This document shows positions 10,541-22,618 of a stretch of DNA of 64,000 bases, piece by piece. The notes under the pieces were generated by a model that ran no database searches, had not been told where the DNA came from, and saw only the letters and a list, made by a program, of their open reading frames with translations. The stretch is taken from contig CP103035.1 of assembly GCA_024752435.1 (NCBI GenBank), positions 1,736,001 to 1,800,000 of the forward strand, in the 5' to 3' direction. The DNA is from Allantophomopsis cytisporea (Eukaryota > Ascomycota > Leotiomycetes > Phacidiales > Phacidiaceae). Position 1 is the first letter of the stretch; the number at the start of each line of letters is the position of its first letter. The position numbers and the translations under genes were made by a program.

Positions 10541-11986
10541 GTTGAGATTTTTGAGTTTGATAGAGTGATTCTGACTTGTTGAAGGGTTGATGGATAGTAG
10601 GTATCTCTACTATAAGTTTCTCTGAAGATTGGAGAGGTTTCAAAGAGCAAGACTGAAGGTTGTTGTTGATGTTGTATGAACATTCCGATGAAGTACGGAT
10701 AGCCAGCCTATTCTACATTTCGACGATTATATACGTTTGGAGATGTCCTTGCCAGCCCCAAAGGTTACAGTATGAAGCATCCCGAGATCTGTAGCCGAAA
10801 GCATGAACATGCCACAATGCTATTGTTCTCTTCCTTCTCTGATGATTGTCGTTAGAGACCGACTCACAAACACATGGTTGGTATGTACAACCTGAGAGAA
10901 AAAGGTGAGATGGGGTGATTTAATCGGACCACACGTAGGCCACGGACCAACAGCGCAAATCGCCTTCTCTCGGAAACACGCAAATGAACCGCGGAAACAC
11001 GCCCGGCTCCCCTCAACCCCAAGTCCAGTCGCAGCTCTTGCATTGAAAATCACGACGAGACTCAAACTGGGGACCCGACGCATGGTCAGACCAGCGAATG
11101 GCATGGTCGTGAGTCGTACATCATCGCTGGTAGTGGAATGTGGAAGATAGACGCACTGGCGGCGGTACAGCCCGCAGCGGCAGGTAAAGTAAGGCGACGC
11201 GGCTGTCAACGCTGTTGAGGCTGAGGCTGTGAAGTCAGTGTCAGGTCATATTCTCGTACCCATTTGTTTTTGTGTCCGAATGTGCGAAGCGGTAGGAATC
11301 GCATGTCCAGAGGATGTGATGTCACATGTAAAATAAGTCTCATTCGGTTTTCCTCTCATTGCTTTTGCTTTCTTACTGCTGAACTGATTTTTTATTGCGT
11401 ATATCTCTTTTGGTGACGCTACTTTATTTATTTCGTTCTTATCATGATACACTTGCTTTTTGCTTCTCGCCCCTTTCGAAACCTGCGAGAGTTTAGTTTC
11501 TTTAGTTATCACTCAAAGATGCTTCTTTTCTCTCTCAACATATCATAACATATGAAACTCTTTAAACTATAACGATTTCTTCTCTGCGCAACGTGTTGAT
11601 GATTATTGAAGTACCGATCACGCCTTGGTTGTTTTGTGGAAACCAAGACACTGATTCCCTACTAAGGACAAATATTGAACACGAAACACCCTTGTTCTTC
11701 GAGGCCATGGCCACGCTCATCAATCGAAAACGTTTGTTACGGTAAGGAATTCGTTTCTACTACTTACCGCGCGTTACAGGTTCAAAATGTGAAGAGGAGG
11801 AGAGGCAGGAATAGAAAGGAAGAAAAAGCGGTATGGAAAGAGATGATCTACCTGACCCAAGATAAAGGGCAGAGATAGGAAAAAGGGTGCGCACATACCT
11901 CGTTCTCAGAAAAAAGGTACAAAAGCTCGACTGAGTACAACTCCCTTTCAACACGACCGATGTCCTTGCTTCTGCGCCAATGCCAT
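10541..11986. other. intergenic, no gene seen
   Basis: Upstream flank of the small mitochondrial gene. Several short open frames exist on both strands (for example minus 10820-11209 and 11246-11512) but they overlap each other, show no splice-joined continuation and match no family I know. Confidence 0.4.
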
Positions 11987-12140
11987 TTACGCTTCCACTG
12001 GCACAACTGGATCGATCATCCTAGCCAGTTCCAGCGCCTCCAGTACCCAACGTTCAATATCTCGCAGAGCTATTTAGCCATCTCCAGAAGCGATGCATTT
12101 AGTAGGTTACGGGCTCTGACACGCGCGATATCACGAAGCA
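11987..12140 (-). pseudogene. possible coding remnant, unrecognised
   Basis: On the minus strand two short protein-like stretches follow each other in different frames: one containing LRDIARVRARNLLNASLL and one running ALRDIERWVLEALELA to a TAA at 11987-11989. Both look like amphipathic helices and share the LRDI-R pattern. They are separated by a frame change at about 12070 where TAG could be a splice acceptor, but I found no convincing donor. It may be the 3' end of a short gene or a relic. I do not recognise the product. Confidence 0.2.
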
Positions 12141-12177
12141 TTCATAGACGAACTATCTAGTCCTCCACCGTATCCGC

Positions 12178-12283
12178 CAGATGGAGCAAGAAGACGCATC
12201 CGAGCCGAACAGATGCACAGCATAGCACATCAGATGGAGCAAGAAGACGCATCCGAGCCGAACAGATGCACAGCATAGCACAT
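12178..12283. repeat. 53-bp perfect tandem duplication
   Basis: The unit at 12178-12230 is repeated exactly at 12231-12283, and three further bases continue the match. The unit length is not a multiple of three. Perfect identity suggests a recent slippage or unequal crossover event. Confidence 0.9.
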
Positions 12284-12286
12284 CAG

Positions 12287-13606
12287 CACGATATCACACT
12301 CACAGGTGCGCACTGCTTAGCCGGAGCGAAGGAACGCATCGGTCCAAGGAGCTTGAAAGGGAGCGGATGACCGGAGGTGGTTCGGGTGATACGCGAAGAC
12401 GAAAGCGGCTGAACGAGAATCTAACACTTCATCTTCACCACCGAAAGAAGAGGTAGAGATGAGTAAGAGACTAGAAAGTGGAATAGAGTAGTGGAGTTGT
12501 GGAGTTAGGGAAAATGAGAAGCAAGCACCCTTCACCTGACAATTTTCCTATCCCGTCATTGCACCCAGGAGCGAAGCAGCTTCCCACGACGAAAGCGAGA
12601 GGCTTACTGGCCGGTAGCAGAAGAGCGCATCTAGGAAGGCGGTTTGAGGCGCGCAGTGCTCTATTTCGCGGAAGGCGGTGAAATGCTCGCCATATAGCAG
12701 CCAATGCAAGAAGCAGCCGATGCAAGTGCAGTCGATGCAAGTGCACCCCGTATGGCACGGAGTTGGGCGGGAGTTATATGGAGGGTGGCGCGGAGAAGAG
12801 ATGCGAGATGGAGACGCAGGCGATGTGCTACCCCAATTCCTACTGCTTGATATGCGCCTGGTCTGATTGCTAGAAAGGGCCTGATTGGGGACTTCATAAG
12901 TAGGTGAGGAGTCCTCCCTTGAAGGGCGTGATGAGCGCTGGAGTATCTTCTGAGGCTTTCTAGGGGTGGGGGTTGTAGAGCAGCATTGGAAGATGTACTT
13001 GTGTTTGTGTATGGGTATACTTCTCTTGACATCTATGGCTTTGTTCGTTGTGTGAAAGATGTGCTGTGGATGATTGTTCCTGACTCGTGGGAGTCTAAAG
13101 AGCTGAGACTAAAGTGTTGTCAGTCTTCTGAGAGGATATTGACGGGTATGAACAATATCTTTGTTGCATTGTTCAAGTATTCTGGATAATGCAACTATCA
13201 CCCGTAGGCCATCTTCATTTGAACAAAGACAGAGCGATACCCCGCGAAGACAAACATTACCTTATCACATCACAGGAATGACATTGCAAATATCGAACTT
13301 AGAGGAAGTATAATGGGATAAATAAATTAAACCAGAAAATCATAATGTTCGTAAGCTATCCCCAGGACAGAAGCCCTTTCTCCCGAACTCTAAGGCGCAG
13401 GAAACGCAACCACAACAGCCCAAAGCCAGCAGCGGCAAGCCGACTGAAAAAAGCGGACCCAAAAGGGCCCTCTGCACCATATATGAATTCGCCAAAATGA
13501 ATATATACACCAAACCCGCACAATAGACGCCGCCATCACTCACCACTCAAAGCACTCAAGCCTTTACCCCCATCTATGCACATCTATGCATTGCTCGCAA
13601 GACATC
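12287..13606. other. GC-richer gap with short internal repeats
   Basis: This is noticeably GC-richer than its flanks. Around 12700-12760 a degenerate 15-18 bp unit built on GCATCGGCTGC / GCAAGTGCA repeats three times. On the minus strand one frame stays open from about 13030 to 12548 without an ATG and would encode Ser/Pro-rich sequence followed by a short Cys-rich patch; I could not confirm it as a gene. Confidence 0.3.
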
Positions 13607-13888
13607 TCACGCCCGCCCAACCAACTCCTTGACCATAATCCGACTCATCCTCCTCCGCTTGTTCTCGCTCCCCGCAGAAGTCGCACTCGCGTCTGTATTC
13701 GAACTGCCCGCGCTGTCGCCCGTCCCCATGGCCCCCATGCCCTTCGGTACCGTGTAGATGTACTCACCGTTCACGTACTGCGCCTCGCTCACAAAGGTGC
13801 TGCGGCGGTTGCGTGACCGGGTGTATTTTTGCTCCAGGCGGAAGAGCTCCAGCTTCTGCTGCAGCAGGTCAAAGATGTTCTTGCCCAT
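13607..13888 (-). CDS. small conserved fungal protein, function unknown
   Basis: A single-exon frame of 93 residues. I place the start at 13888 (MGKNIFDLLQQKLEL) because the sequence upstream in the same frame is Ser/Thr/His-rich and encoded by a GT/CA microsatellite, which is typical of a leader rather than protein. The first half, with the amphipathic helix LLQQKLELFRLEQKYTR followed by RRSTFVSEAQYVNGEYIY, resembles a family of short ascomycete proteins I have seen annotated only as hypothetical. The second half is Ser/Gly/Ala-rich and ends in a basic patch NKRRRMSR. No signal peptide, membrane segment or catalytic motif is seen. Confidence 0.62.
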   Translation of the reverse strand: MGKNIFDLLQQKLELFRLEQKYTRSRNRRSTFVSEAQYVNGEYIYTVPKGMGAMGTGDSAGSSNTDASATSAGSENKRRRMSRIMVKELVGRA

Positions 13889-13902
13889 TGTTGTGGATGA
13901 TT

Positions 13903-13937
13903 TGTGTTTGTGTGTGTGTGTGTATGTGTGTGTGTTT
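13903..13937. repeat. GT/CA microsatellite
   Basis: A (TG)n tract with a few interruptions, lying just 5' of the small protein's start codon on the minus strand, so it is transcribed if the leader extends this far. Confidence 0.8.
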
Positions 13938-16900
13938 GCTGGGGATGCAGGTGGATAAGGGTGCTTTGGCCAGTTATGCGGAACGTGCGTGGTAGAGAGA
14001 TTAGAGGACTTCGATTCTTGAAATTCTGGATATATTTTTTGGATTTTTGAAAATTCAGAATCGTTGTATTTGTATGTTAAGGATGAGGATGAAGATGAGG
14101 TTGAGGTTTCTGGATTTTGCAATTGTGTTGTCTTTTTGCTCGTGAGTGGGATTGCGACTTTCGAATGCGTTGTTGATTGTCGTTAATCTCTCACGCAATG
14201 TCTCGGGCTTTCTATTTCGATCAACCGAGTCGAATTTCTTGTCTAGTGTTTCGTAATGTGATACAGAAGAACAGTAATGATGAGATGATGATATGCTGGT
14301 GAAGTGAGGTGAATGGAAGTCAGGTGAGGACCGATGAACTGGGTTTCAGTTTTGTTCTGTTCTGTGTGAGGCGGGGAGGTGGATGAGGATGACTGAGGAC
14401 TTGAATAAGAGGGATAATGCAAGACAATCAACCACGACAGCCAGGAGTGGATGGATATATGTCTATGATATCTTAAGTAGGAAGTGAGAGTCGAATTGGA
14501 TGGATGGAGCCAACGAAATCAGAAAATCCGTCGGAAGATAAGGGAATCAGGTCGAGTAGATCAGACTGAGGAGAGAGGGGCGGGACTAGATCTAATAAGT
14601 ACATACATATGCTACTTGTGTATATGAATGAGGCCTACCTGTATTACTGCGTATTCCAACTGGACTTTGAGTGAGCCAATGCGCCGTCACTTGGCGGACC
14701 TGTCTGTATTGGTGCTTAGCATAAACCCCCCTAGTCACTTGTGAAGTCAAAAGCACGACGACCACGACGACCTAGGTTAATGCTGCCAACCCCATCGGAA
14801 TACGCGCTCTGAAGTTCGTTCTCGCGCGGGTCTGGCGTGCTTCTATGACTACCCCTCCATTGCCCTCCGTTGCCCTTCATCCCCCCTCCCCAGTGTGCCC
14901 ATGGGCTTGGAATTGTAGACTTGCATGGGCTTGAGGGTTGGCGGGGATATAGTGCTTGTAGTACAAAGCATCAGGTCTTTAGAGGGGGGTGATTGGTGGA
15001 ATGCTTCCTATTTGGTGCTTATTGCCCGTGCTGGCTTCTGCAGATAGAGCGAGCACCAGTAGGGGAGATATCGGTCGCATAGGATTACCGTGTGTGCCGG
15101 TGAAATCTGACATTGTCATGTACAATATGTATATATATGTACATGGCCAAGTATGTAGGAGGAGTTGGTTGTACAAGTATGTACGTAGTACTGCATCAGG
15201 AGGATTCTCTGCTGTATTCCTCGCCGTTAAGTTCTTAGTCGTTATGCGAGCAGCACGTTATGTGCAGTCCCGAAGGAACAGAGGAGATGAACAGACAGCG
15301 CATAATGTTCCTTTGAGACTGAGACTATTCCTGTAACAGAGATACTTATTATTATGGATATACACGATAGAGAACGAAACATCAAAATACGATACGATTC
15401 TTGGTCGAAATGTTGGGGATGCAGCGCATGAATCTCATCGGAAACTGACGGCCTCGACATGACAAAACTGGGGAATGGATCTTCAATTCCACTACCACGT
15501 CTTCTCCCTGCGATGTTCTATTCTCTCACGTATCTATGTATGTCTATCCATACTCTATCGACAGATCGACAGCCATCAACATGCAAATCTTCTTCTCTCG
15601 CAGTCCAAACTTAATGCACATCACAACAAGCCTTCAAGTTCAAGGTCAAACTTATGCTCATGCTCATGCTCAACTCATACTCAAACCATCTACAATCACA
15701 TCTTCGCCTCCTCATACCGCCATTTCCTCGCCCAGCCCAGCACGCATCACTAGAAAAAGCAAAGGAAAAACACCATAGACAATAGCGAAAACTCTCTTTC
15801 ATCTGGTGGACATTTGAGGCTGGCACCAATCACCAAGTAGAGTGGCGAGCAGCATATGGAGCTCAATTTCCGCGAGTGGCGGCTTTTACGGGCCCAGGCA
15901 CGCCAAACCAAAAGCCAAACGAACGCTGGCCCTCTAGCCCAAGGTACGGCGGGCGGGACGTGTGCCGCGATGGATGGGGATAAGCGATTGACAAGCAAAG
16001 CTGAGAAGAAGAAGACGCAGGCGAGACTTGGGGGATTTTCCCAGACTCGACTCTCACACTTCCACTCACTCAGACTTTCCGACTCCACCGACTTTGATTT
16101 CCACCCCATTAGTGTTCTTGCGGAGCCAGATGTCATGGATGGTCGGTTGGATGTTGGTCTTGTACCTGGAGGCTGTGACGGTATGGGGAGACGGGCATAT
16201 CCATAGAATAGCCCGTGGTCAACGAATTCAACTCCAAACACATCCGAGCTCTTTGTTCATGCTCATCATTAATGTTTGTGTGCAGGGCACTGTAAGATCT
16301 GCGTATTGAATCTCATCGAAGTTGCTGGCTAGAGGATATGCATCGAATCTACGACGTATTGTATCGTGGCACTTCGTAGGCCGAGTGGAACAGACTGAAG
16401 CTCTACTACGTATGTAGGTAGCATGGAGAACAATAGAGCATGGGAACAGCGCAGCGCAATGCGGAGCGTACCAGGGTAATAAGACCCCGCAAATCATGAA
16501 GAAGACAATCACGAAGGATATTCGGGCATATACAAGAGAAGGGAAGCATTCAAGCAGGCTGACTTTACAGTTGCTTGCCTATTTCCAACCTATAGCTGCG
16601 GCAATAGAGTCCCATTTCAATTTTCCAGAGTGAGGGATCCGAAGATGCTGCCACAGTGATAGGTAATCCCGATAGCGAGCCAGAAAAGTCAGTTGGTTTT
16701 AGTTTGCCCGGGTGACAAGTTATTGAATTACAAGCAAATAATGTATAATGGTTGTTCTATCCCATACATCCAGCGATTATCGCAAACACACTGTATTCTG
16801 TTGTACTATGCCTCGGGGCCCCTTGGTAGCCTGACAGTCCAGGACAATGCGCACTCATCTCTACCTACCTAGATACCTTCCTTACCTTAGCTACTACCGT

Positions 16901-17543
16901 AATGTGCAATGAAGGGGAAGTGAGGGACATGCATGGGTGAATGGGTCTGCGCCTTGTATTTAAGGAGATATATACGATATTGTTCTTGGTTATTGAGGAC
17001 TGAGAGTGAGGTCGGTCAAATCGGTTGGAGGATCATTACGCGAGTGTCTTTGGAAGAGTTATTATTAACTGCCTAGTAAAGGTATCGAATAGTTCGAGTA
17101 AAGGTTGTAGGCAGTTCTACGGAATTCGGAAAGCCCGGGATATTCGCGTTATCCCGCTGCGGCAATGTAGTTCGGATTTTTTTTGTTCTTCTCACTCATA
17201 GATTCAACTCTAATACACATCATATTCATGAATTCATGTCTGATTGTCTGATTGTATCTTTAAAACTCATTCTAGTAATTGTCGATCAAGATCGACCATG
17301 TACATCAATCATGAAATTTATACAACGTACTAAAAACTTTTGTTATACAATCGTGAACCAATATGCCAAATGCTAACCCTCATAAGTTGTATGAGCTGTA
17401 CCAGCGAACCTCTTGGATGTCCCAAGTCCTATCCCAATCAATGTTAGGAATAGTATCTTGGTGCTGACATCTTCCTCCGACGGGATTCGAACCCTTAGAC
17501 TGTCGCTCATGGGCCTCCATGAACTCTCCTATGAATCAAAGGT
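13938..17543. other. 3.6-kb gap, no gene confirmed
   Basis: Both strands carry overlapping short open frames (for example 15475-15753 plus and 15750-16241 minus), none with a recognisable domain or a splice-joined extension. Ordinary AT-leaning intergenic sequence with recurrent ACCTACCTAGGT-like words (e.g. near 16860) common in such spacers. A T-arm-like segment at 17474-17497 is discussed under rejected items. Confidence 0.4.
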
Positions 17544-19115
17544 CTAATCCTCCAAGTTGATCTTAACACCCCTCTCCTCATCTGGGATGATCTGATGTTC
17601 TTTCTCGCCCTTGAGCTCGGGCAACTCAAGGATGGACTCCTTGATAATCTCCAAGGCCTTGGTAATATCCTCCTCCGAAATGACCAGCGGTGGTGCAAGT
17701 CTGATAATGTTTTGATGGGTTGGTTTGGCCTGTATTGTTTCATTAGCAATCCGCTCGCGATTTCCATGCTCTTGGCTATTCACGTCGGCATCTGGGTCCA
17801 TGCCGACGTGAACACATCGACCTACCAAAAGACCCTTGCTCTTCATCAGCATACAGAGATCCCACGCGCTGTGACCACCAGTCTTTGACTCATCGATAAC
17901 AATTGCGTTCAAGAGACCCTTGCCTCTAATAATTGTAATCATTGGGCTCTTAAGATCCGCGAGACCTTGTCTGAAGAACTTTCCGAGCTTCTCTGCACGC
18001 TCAGTGAGCTTCTCCTCCTCCATGATCTCCAAGGCACGAATAGAGACGGCACACCCTAGTGGGTTACCACCGTAAGTGCTACCATGGGTTCCCGGCTCAA
18101 TGGTGAGCATAACCTCCTTGCTTCCCAACACGCAGGATACTGGGTACATGCCACCCGAGATGGCCTTACCCAAGGTGACCAGATCTGGCTTGATACCTGC
18201 CCATTCGCTGCAAAGCATGCGACCAGTACGGCCAATACCAGTTTGAATCTCATCGCATATGAAAAGTACATTGTGCTTCTTGCAGAGCGCTGACACTTGG
18301 GTGAGGTAGTCATCGGATGGAACGACAACACCTGCCTCACCTTGGATTGGCTCAAGAATGATGGCTGCGGTCTCCTTGCCATGTGCCTCGAAAGCTTCCT
18401 CGATGTCCTCGATATGGTTGTATCTGATAACCTTGCCAGTCCCTGGACACACGGGACCAACATTTTCAACGTATGGGCCGTAGTTGTCGCGAGACTCAGG
18501 ATCGGTAGACATGGAGATCGCGGTCATCTAAAACATAATTAGTATTTCATTCAACACAATTCCGACCTAGGTAAAAGGATGGAGACTTACCGTACGACCG
18601 TGGAAGTTCTCAGCGGCAGCAAAAATAAGTGCCTTTCCTTGAGGAATGCCCTTGGTCTTGTAACCCCACTTTCTGGCAATCTTGATGGCAGTCTCCACAG
18701 CCTCAGCACCAGTGTTCATTGGCAATACCATATCGTAGCCAAAGACCTGCTGGACCTTCTCCGCCCACTTTGGGAAAACATCATTGTGGAATGCGCGGGA
18801 CGAAAGAGTCAAACGAGATGCCTGGTCGCAAAGAGCCTTGACAAGCTCTGGATGACAATGGCCCTGGTTAACGGCGCTGTAGGCTGAGAGGCAGTCAATG
18901 TAGTGGTTTCCTTCTGGATCCCACACGGAAGAGCCAGCTGCGCGCGCAAAGACAATTGGGAGAGGGTGGTAATTGTGCGCAGCGTATTCATGCTCCGTAT
19001 GAATTGCGGAGGAAGTAGAAGAGGAGTGGTATTTGGATGGTGGTGGAACAAAAGAAGGTGCAGTAGGCTTCAAAGTGCTGTTCTGGCCATCCGAGTTATC
19101 TGCGTGGGGTGCCAT
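17544..19115 (-). CDS. ornithine aminotransferase
   Basis: Three exons (19115-18591, 18527-17826, 17729-17544) give 470 residues, the usual length for fungal enzymes. It converts L-ornithine and 2-oxoglutarate to glutamate semialdehyde and glutamate in arginine breakdown, using pyridoxal phosphate. The family features are in order: [13 protein letters not shown] (phosphate contact), ENFHGRT, the [11 protein letters not shown] segment with the cofactor-contacting aspartate, and the Schiff-base lysine in [11 protein letters not shown] (K296). The second intron (17730-17825) is 96 nt and free of stops in frame, so an unspliced reading simply adds 32 residues between GLL and AKPTHQN; I removed it because it has GTAGGT, CTAAT and ACAG and interrupts a conserved segment. 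The start at 19115 avoids a low-complexity leader. No mitochondrial signal is visible; the fungal enzyme is usually cytosolic. Confidence 0.95.
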
Positions 19116-19391
19116 GATGGTGTTATCGGTAGTGGTAGTGGTGATGTTGTTTATTTGCTGGGTTCTTGGATCTGGATGCCGGCAAATCGGATTATTTTCA
19201 CGTAATTGAATGGTCTCTTTATGTGGAGGGATGATATCAATTCGCGGGGAAGTGAAGCGGTCTAGATAGGTAGGAAGGTAGAGTGGTAGATTGGTTTGTG
19301 GGTAGTAAACAAAAGGATGTCGTTCTTGGGGAGGGGATTTCTCGAGAAATGTGTTGATGGGGGGAATGATGGTGATGGACAGACATCTACT

Positions 19392-19423
<32 letters not shown>

Positions 19424-20487
19424 GCGGAAAAGCAGGGTTTTTCTAGTTGTTTCTTCTCCCTAAACAGTCTAAACCTCTAAGTGCAGTTACATGCGCAAAA
19501 TGCTGCGTATGACAGCAGGAAATCTCAACAAGTGGGCGCTGGTGAATGAAGAATCTTATACTTGCCATTAGGGTACAGACGAGCGACGACGTCGCATATA
19601 ACTGCGCATAGGGGAAAACAGATAAGATTATTGTCGCTGACGATGACACCCAAGCGGGCTTGGTGGGGCACGTACATATGACTTTTGGTTATGGCCCTTT
19701 ATCTACTGGTCAGGATCAACGCACGAGACCAGGGAGCACGAGACCCTGTCCTGCACGAGTGAGCACAGTGCGGGCCTTGATTTCAAGGCAGGATATCACG
19801 TGTGTGAAGTTGAGATCATCAACGCGGGAGTAAATAAGGTAGTTGAGGTAAGGTACCTAGTAACTTTCCGGGATATCCAGTAGGAACAGAAGAGCTGATG
19901 TGAGAATGAGAGGACCTTTATGACTTTAACATCAGCATTGGTAGAATACCAAATAATCATCAGGTAACCCGACTGATGGGAAAAATGGGGGTGAATAGAT
20001 AGATACCTGTGTGGGTACCTCAGGTATCCCAGCTACAGGTACTATGAGATGATCATGTGATACTACTTCAATTTAAATACTGTACGTATATCCGTGAAAT
20101 CTATAGAGTAACATATATACCTAGGTAGAAATCAACATCAACTCATTATGTTTAACTTCTTACGATATACCTCCCAGACTGTCACCGGATTGAGTCCAAA
20201 TACTAAGAGGCCCTTGCAATCACTTGAATGACTTTTTCCAAGCTCCAATAACCAAGATAACCGGTAAAAGAAGTACAGACGAGATCCGTTGTACGTATTG
20301 AAGGGGATTGAGAATGAGTGACTAGAAGGTCAGAAAGACTCTAGTTCTCCATTGTGGCCAGTCTCCTTGACACCAGATCAATGCTAAACAATATATTATT
20401 CCCCCATGTCCGTTCCTTATAATACACCGTGTATATCATCACATATTCCTTACTTGTAGGCCTACTTGTACATATGAAATCCACCCT
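19116..20487. other. promoter side and spacer, no gene
   Basis: Upstream flank of ornithine aminotransferase, then spacer to the 3' end of the next gene. GGTACCT/ACCTAGGTA words recur around 19850-20130. No coding signal seen. Confidence 0.4.
19392..19424. repeat. CA then TA microsatellite
   Basis: An (AC)n tract followed directly by (AT)n, about 280-310 bp upstream of the ornithine aminotransferase start codon. Confidence 0.85.
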
Positions 20488-21166
20488 CTACCCCGCCAGA
20501 GCTTTCCCCACAATTTCCTTACACCTCTCCCCCATCGGCACCTGCAACGCCAGCGCATGTCCCTCTTCACTCATCTTCCCCCACGTCATCCTCACAATCC
20601 TCACAATCTTATCCTCATCGAACTCCTTCTCAAAAGCCTCAAACTGATCATCCAAAAACACCAAGCATGCCACATCCTCCAGTATCTGAGATTCCGCATC
20701 CTTCTTCAGATTCTCCTTGCGGATAAGCGCCGCCACCCGCTCGCTCTCCTCAGCACTTATCCCACATTCTACACAGATCTCAGCGGCCTGCTCGCCCTGT
20801 CGTTTCTTAAGGAAGGTTCGCCATGAATAGTAACCGGCTTTCGTCATTGGGTAAGTGGAACGGGGGATTTCCCAGCTATACAAAATAAAAACCGTCAGTT
20901 GTGATTTTTGCCATATGTGGGAGAGTAGTAACAATTCTCCATGGAATATTGCACGCTGTCTTTACTGACCGTCGGAAATGCTGCGCCCGCACGGCTATGC
21001 GTAGAATCGGCGACGCATCTGGACTTCGCTTTGTCAGGTACATGCTACATTTCTCGGCATAGTGTAGCTCGTATGGTAATTCTGTGCCATTGACGGTGAT
21101 CTTATTCGGGTCTTCGGCATGCGCGGCGTCGATTTTGGAGAGGGCTTGGGCGTATTTGTCTGTCAT
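20488..21166 (-). CDS. DUF4202 family protein
   Basis: Two exons (21166-20970 and 20875-20488) joined over a 94-nt intron (GTCAGT...TATAG) give 194 residues. The pattern LPYELHYAEKCSMYL, then AVRAQHFRRWEIPRSTYPMTKAGYYSWRTFLKK (shown here in pieces: RAQHFRRWEIPR and KAGYYSWRTFLKK), then CGISAEESERVAALI, ILEDVACLVFLDDQ and IVRMTWGKMSEEGHALAL is the DUF4202 signature. The paired His residues around HYAEK and QHFRRW and the Glu-Asp of ILEDVACLVFL suggest an HD-like metal site; that is inference. The biochemical role is unknown; bacterial and fungal members are often misnamed as glutamyl-tRNA synthetase. Cytosolic, no signal peptide. Confidence 0.88.
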
Positions 21167-22618
21167 GTTTTTCTTTTTTTCCGCTTTGGAGCTGTGTACG
21201 AGGTATTGTTTGATTGGTGAATATGGTGGATTCGGTATTGGCTATAGGGAAATAGGTAAATGCGTCCGATTCATTGTTCAATTGCAAATTCTCGCTATTG
21301 CTTTTCAATATTGCGGCTGTTGTTGGTCCGCATCTTGGAGGGGTAGCTTTGAGATTCTGTGATAAGCTAGGGACTAGTCATATCGGGTGCGGATGGTAGA
21401 CCACATATAAGTTGATCCCTGCATAACACATTCGGATGTACTTGGAGAGAGGATAAACTGAGACTTGCATTGCAATTCGGATCTGAAGGCGTCGAGGTTG
21501 AATATTTTGGGCTGTTTTTCATTCTCATATTTAAGAGCTGGGGGTTGCTTGGGAGAAGGACTAGGACCTATCAATAAAATCCTCCATTGTGAATTTGTTA
21601 TCTATTCATAGTTGAATCCATACAATTCATACATGCTGGGGCTCTGGGAAATCGCGCCGGTATAGCTGTTCAAGATCTGAATGAGAGTGACATACACTTA
21701 AATGGGTACCCTTTTACCCTTCGGGTTCTAATCTTGGGAGTTAATCAAGATCGTTTGGATTACTAGGTTCAAAAGCATCTTCCGGGGCTATAAAGTCAGC
21801 TATAAATTCCGCGGGCCAGGTATTAGCTCACAGTCTTCTCCATGTTAATTTGACGCTATTCTCAGATGAAAAGCAATATTATATGTGCTCGTCAGTTATA
21901 CAGTTGTCAGGTTTTCTGGAAGAATGGTTTCCCTAAATATATAGATTCGTATATAGACAAATATATGTGTAATAGGTCTTTGTTAATTTCAAATCTCCTG
22001 TCGGTAAGATATGTGGAGAACTTAGGTACTACAATTAGTTCAAGAGAAGCTTGTTTTCCACGTATTCTCAGAACTCAACGCTGTTTACGTGAAGAAGTTA
22101 GGTAAGTGTTGAAGGTAAAGCATTCTAGGGCAATAAGCCAGGACCATTCAATGACTTCTTCTTTCTCAAAGCGCCAAGTAAAATTTAGTTTGTCATACTC
22201 GCAATTTCTCTTCTACTGCTCCTTAAACACTGCTAAGATAATTCCAATATGAAAAATAGGTAGGTAGACTGGAATGCAAGATGATGCAGCTGGGGAGGGT
22301 AACCTTGGAAATGCGGGCGGCGACGCTAAGTGCTTATCGCTCAGTTTTTACATATGTGCCTTAATTTTAAGGCCGCAATCACTTAGAATCATCCTAGATA
22401 CCTTAGCGAGCACATCATTCTGAGCACACTGATCAAGGGTCCAGCCCAGAACTTTTTGACAACTGCTCAAGACAAAAATTACAGTCAGTTGCGCGTTTGT
22501 CTTTGTTGCTAGGTTCCTTGCCACCTTGCAGCTATAAGAGCGTTGTGGAAGCAGCAATTCTCTCAATACAGAGAGAGTCATCAGGGGAACGAGCATTTTT
22601 TTCGTGTAAATAGCAGCT
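21167..22618. other. divergent spacer, no gene
   Basis: Lies between the start codons of the DUF4202 gene (minus) and the mitochondrial carrier gene (plus), so it holds both promoters. AT-rich; short open frames at 21866-22105 and 22348-22596 show no family resemblance. Confidence 0.4.

Noticed and set aside
10363..10683. 106-codon minus-strand open frame
   Set aside because: It overlaps the three-exon B12D-type gene in another frame, and its sequence runs through that gene's intron; a shadow.
15750..16241. 163-codon minus-strand open frame in a long gap
   Set aside because: Overlaps several equally long frames on both strands, has no recognisable domain and low-complexity composition.
17474..17497. 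tRNA-like T arm on the minus strand (GGGTTCGAATCCCGTC)
   Set aside because: The B-box/T-loop is good but no matching 5' acceptor strand (TCCTCCG would be needed), D arm or anticodon arm is found within 100 bp upstream on that strand; at most a tRNA relic.
18056..18469. 137-codon minus-strand frame inside ornithine aminotransferase
   Set aside because: Lies wholly in another frame of a strongly supported conserved enzyme; a shadow.
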